A DNA stretch of 14,997 nucleotides from JBOGEN01 sp050743265 (GTDB taxonomy: Bacteria; Actinomycetota; Actinomycetes; JBOGEN01), in contig JBOGEN010000094.1 in NCBI GenBank assembly GCA_050743265.1, positions 1-14,997 of the forward strand. The letters are read 5' to 3'. The notes under the pieces were generated by a model. That model saw nothing but the letters and a program-made list of their open reading frames with translations, searched no databases and was not told the DNA's origin. Both the position numbers and the translations under genes were made by a program. Of this stretch, positions 14,004 to 14,997 are shown one piece after another; position 1 is the stretch's first letter; every line of letters begins with the position of its first letter.

Positions 14004-14997
14004 TCACGGAGTGTTGCCGGAGTGCCCTCCGCGTCCCTTGTCGGGCCAGGACCTGCGGCCCTCGTCCACCCGGTCCTGGTAGGACGCCCACGCGTCCTGG
14101 CTGGAGCTCTCAGGCCTGGTCATGCGGAACGGCTGGGGCCCGCCCGGGCGCACCGAGCCGGGGACGAGCTGGCTCATCGGCTCGCGGCGCGGCAGCTCCC
14201 CGGTGGCCGGCGCGGCGGACTCGCCGAGCAGGCGCTCCGCCGCGGACCACCCCTCGTCGGCCGGCGACGACCACGACGGGGACTGGTCCGGCTCGTCCAT
14301 CGGCTTGTCGAACCAGGACGACGCCACCTGGTCGAAGATCGGGGAGTACTCCGGGCTGGGCTGCTCGTACTGCGGGGCCGGCGGTGGGCTGCCGTACCCG
14401 CCGGAGGGCGGGGCCCCGTACCCGGCGTTGCCGTAGCCGGTGCTTCCGTAGCGGCTGCTGCTGTAGTCCCCGTTGCCGTACCCGGGGCTGCCGTACGACG
14501 GGCTGCCGAACCCGGCGTTGCCGTACGCCGGTGTCGACTGGGTCGGGCTCGAGTGCCCGTACGGCGCGGGCTGCCCCGCCGGCGGCGGGGTGTTCGGCGG
14601 CGGCGGGTCCTCGAGGTTGCGTCCCTCGCTGTCCCAGGGGGAGGTCCAGGACGCGGTGATGTCGGCCGCCGTCTGCTCCGGGCTGCGCTGCGGGTGCTGA
14701 GGGTGCTGCGGCTGGGCGTACTGGGGCGGATGGGGCTGCTGGGCGTACTGCGGCTGCTGGGGCTGGGCGTACTGCGGCGGTTGGGGGCGCTGGGTCTGCT
14801 GGGGCTGCTGGTAGTGCTGCGGGACCGGCGGTGGTGTGGGCGGCGTGGGGGGTGCCTGCGGCCCACCGTGCGAGGCAGCCGGGACGGTGGGCATCGGCGC
14901 GGTGGGCGGAGCCGGAGGGTGCTGTGCGGGCTGCGTGGCAGGGGGAGCACCGGGAGTGGGCGGGGTCCGCGGGTCCGTGCCCGGCCCGGGGCCCCGG
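14004..14997 (-). CDS. C-terminal tail of a second conservon-type histidine kinase, partial (N-terminus beyond right edge)
   Basis: The minus-strand frame has no stop to the right edge and ends at 14004; 330 residues are visible and the true start is outside. No catalytic domain is in view. The call rests on conserved tail motifs of actinobacterial NIT-type kinases: SPIFDQVASSWF (14310-14345), WSSPADEGWSAAE (14235-14273), LPRREPMSQLVPGS (14154-14195) and SYQDRVDEGR (14055-14084). The kinase at 9404-12412 has the counterparts VFDSVSEWF, GWASSGDAGWAAAQ, LPIRRPRAHFVPGS and YYRGVREAR in the same order. Between them lie a Gln/Pro-rich segment with QYAQPQ-type repeats and a Tyr/Gly/Ser-rich segment. 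The next gene downstream is the lipoprotein, not a roadblock gene, with 217 nt between. A stand-alone proline-rich protein is the alternative, but less likely. Confidence 0.75.
   Translation of the reverse strand, partial: RGPGPGTDPRTPPTPGAPPATQPAQHPPAPPTAPMPTVPAASHGGPQAPPTPPTPPPVPQHYQQPQQTQRPQPPQYAQPQQPQYAQQPHPPQYAQPQHPQHPQRSPEQTAADITASWTSPWDSEGRNLEDPPPPNTPPPAGQPAPYGHSSPTQSTPAYGNAGFGSPSYGSPGYGNGDYSSSRYGSTGYGNAGYGAPPSGGYGSPPPAPQYEQPSPEYSPIFDQVASSWFDKPMDEPDQSPSWSSPADEGWSAAERLLGESAAPATGELPRREPMSQLVPGSVRPGGPQPFRMTRPESSSQDAWASYQDRVDEGRRSWPDKGRGGHSGNTP
14388..14531 (-). repeat. Tyr-Gly-Asn/Ser low-complexity repeat in the second kinase tail
   Basis: Forty-eight codons encode recurring YGN, YGS and GYG units (for example AYGNAGFGSPSYGSPGYGN). 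The DNA shows matching degenerate repeats of the ccgtacccgg / ttgccgtagcc type. The composition is strongly biased and must be disordered. Confidence 0.75.
14691..14777 (-). repeat. Gln/Pro-rich QYAQPQ-type repeat in the second kinase tail
   Basis: About 29 codons encode near-repeats PQYAQPQ, PQYAQQP and PQYAQPQ, then HPQHPQ. The DNA repeats a tgggcgtactg core. Similar Gln/Pro/Tyr-rich tails occur in other actinobacterial kinases of this family. Confidence 0.7.

Overview
The window comes from a very GC-rich actinobacterium. The evidence is the base composition, frequent GTG (and one probable TTG) starts behind GGAG-type ribosome sites, translationally overlapping genes, and above all a Streptomyces/Frankia-type 'conservon' (nitrate-sensor-like histidine kinase, roadblock protein, DUF742 protein, small GTPase). 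I cannot name the genus. I see no insertion sequence, prophage, tRNA, rRNA or CRISPR array.

Layout, left to right. (1) 1-588, minus: the N-terminal part of a secreted proline-rich repeat protein that runs off the left edge. (2) 861-2806, plus: a copper pair, copC (periplasmic copper-binding protein with a C-terminal membrane anchor) and copD (multi-pass membrane protein), overlapping at GTGA. (3) 2881-3621, plus: a conserved actinobacterial protein of unknown function. (4) 3667-7240, minus: four genes read in the order RDD membrane protein, DUF2252 kinase-like protein, second RDD membrane protein, and a protein with two tandem ABM-like domains. (5) 7425-7976, plus: a short adenylate kinase. 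(6) 8040-13786, minus: a tightly packed five-gene unit, read from the right: lipoprotein substrate-binding protein, 1002-residue sensor histidine kinase, roadblock/LC7 protein, DUF742 protein, small GTPase. (7) 14004-14997, minus: the disordered C-terminal tail of a second histidine kinase of the same family, open at the right edge.

The most interesting part is the right half. The lipoprotein and kinase genes are 3 nt apart and the next three junctions overlap, so the five products are probably made together. This suggests an outside-to-inside route: lipoprotein binds a ligand, the kinase's extracellular nitrate/nitrite-sensing (NIT) domain responds, and the signal passes to roadblock, DUF742 and GTPase. 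No ABC permease or ATPase is in the window, so the binding protein looks sensory rather than a transport part. The second kinase's tail carries four short motifs also found, in the same order, in the first kinase's tail, although the sequence between them differs. These may be docking motifs for the cytoplasmic partners.

No gap between genes exceeds 300 bases. The larger ones are 589-860, 7241-7424 and 13787-14003. They hold dyads, an exact DnaA-box match and candidate promoter elements, all reported with modest confidence.
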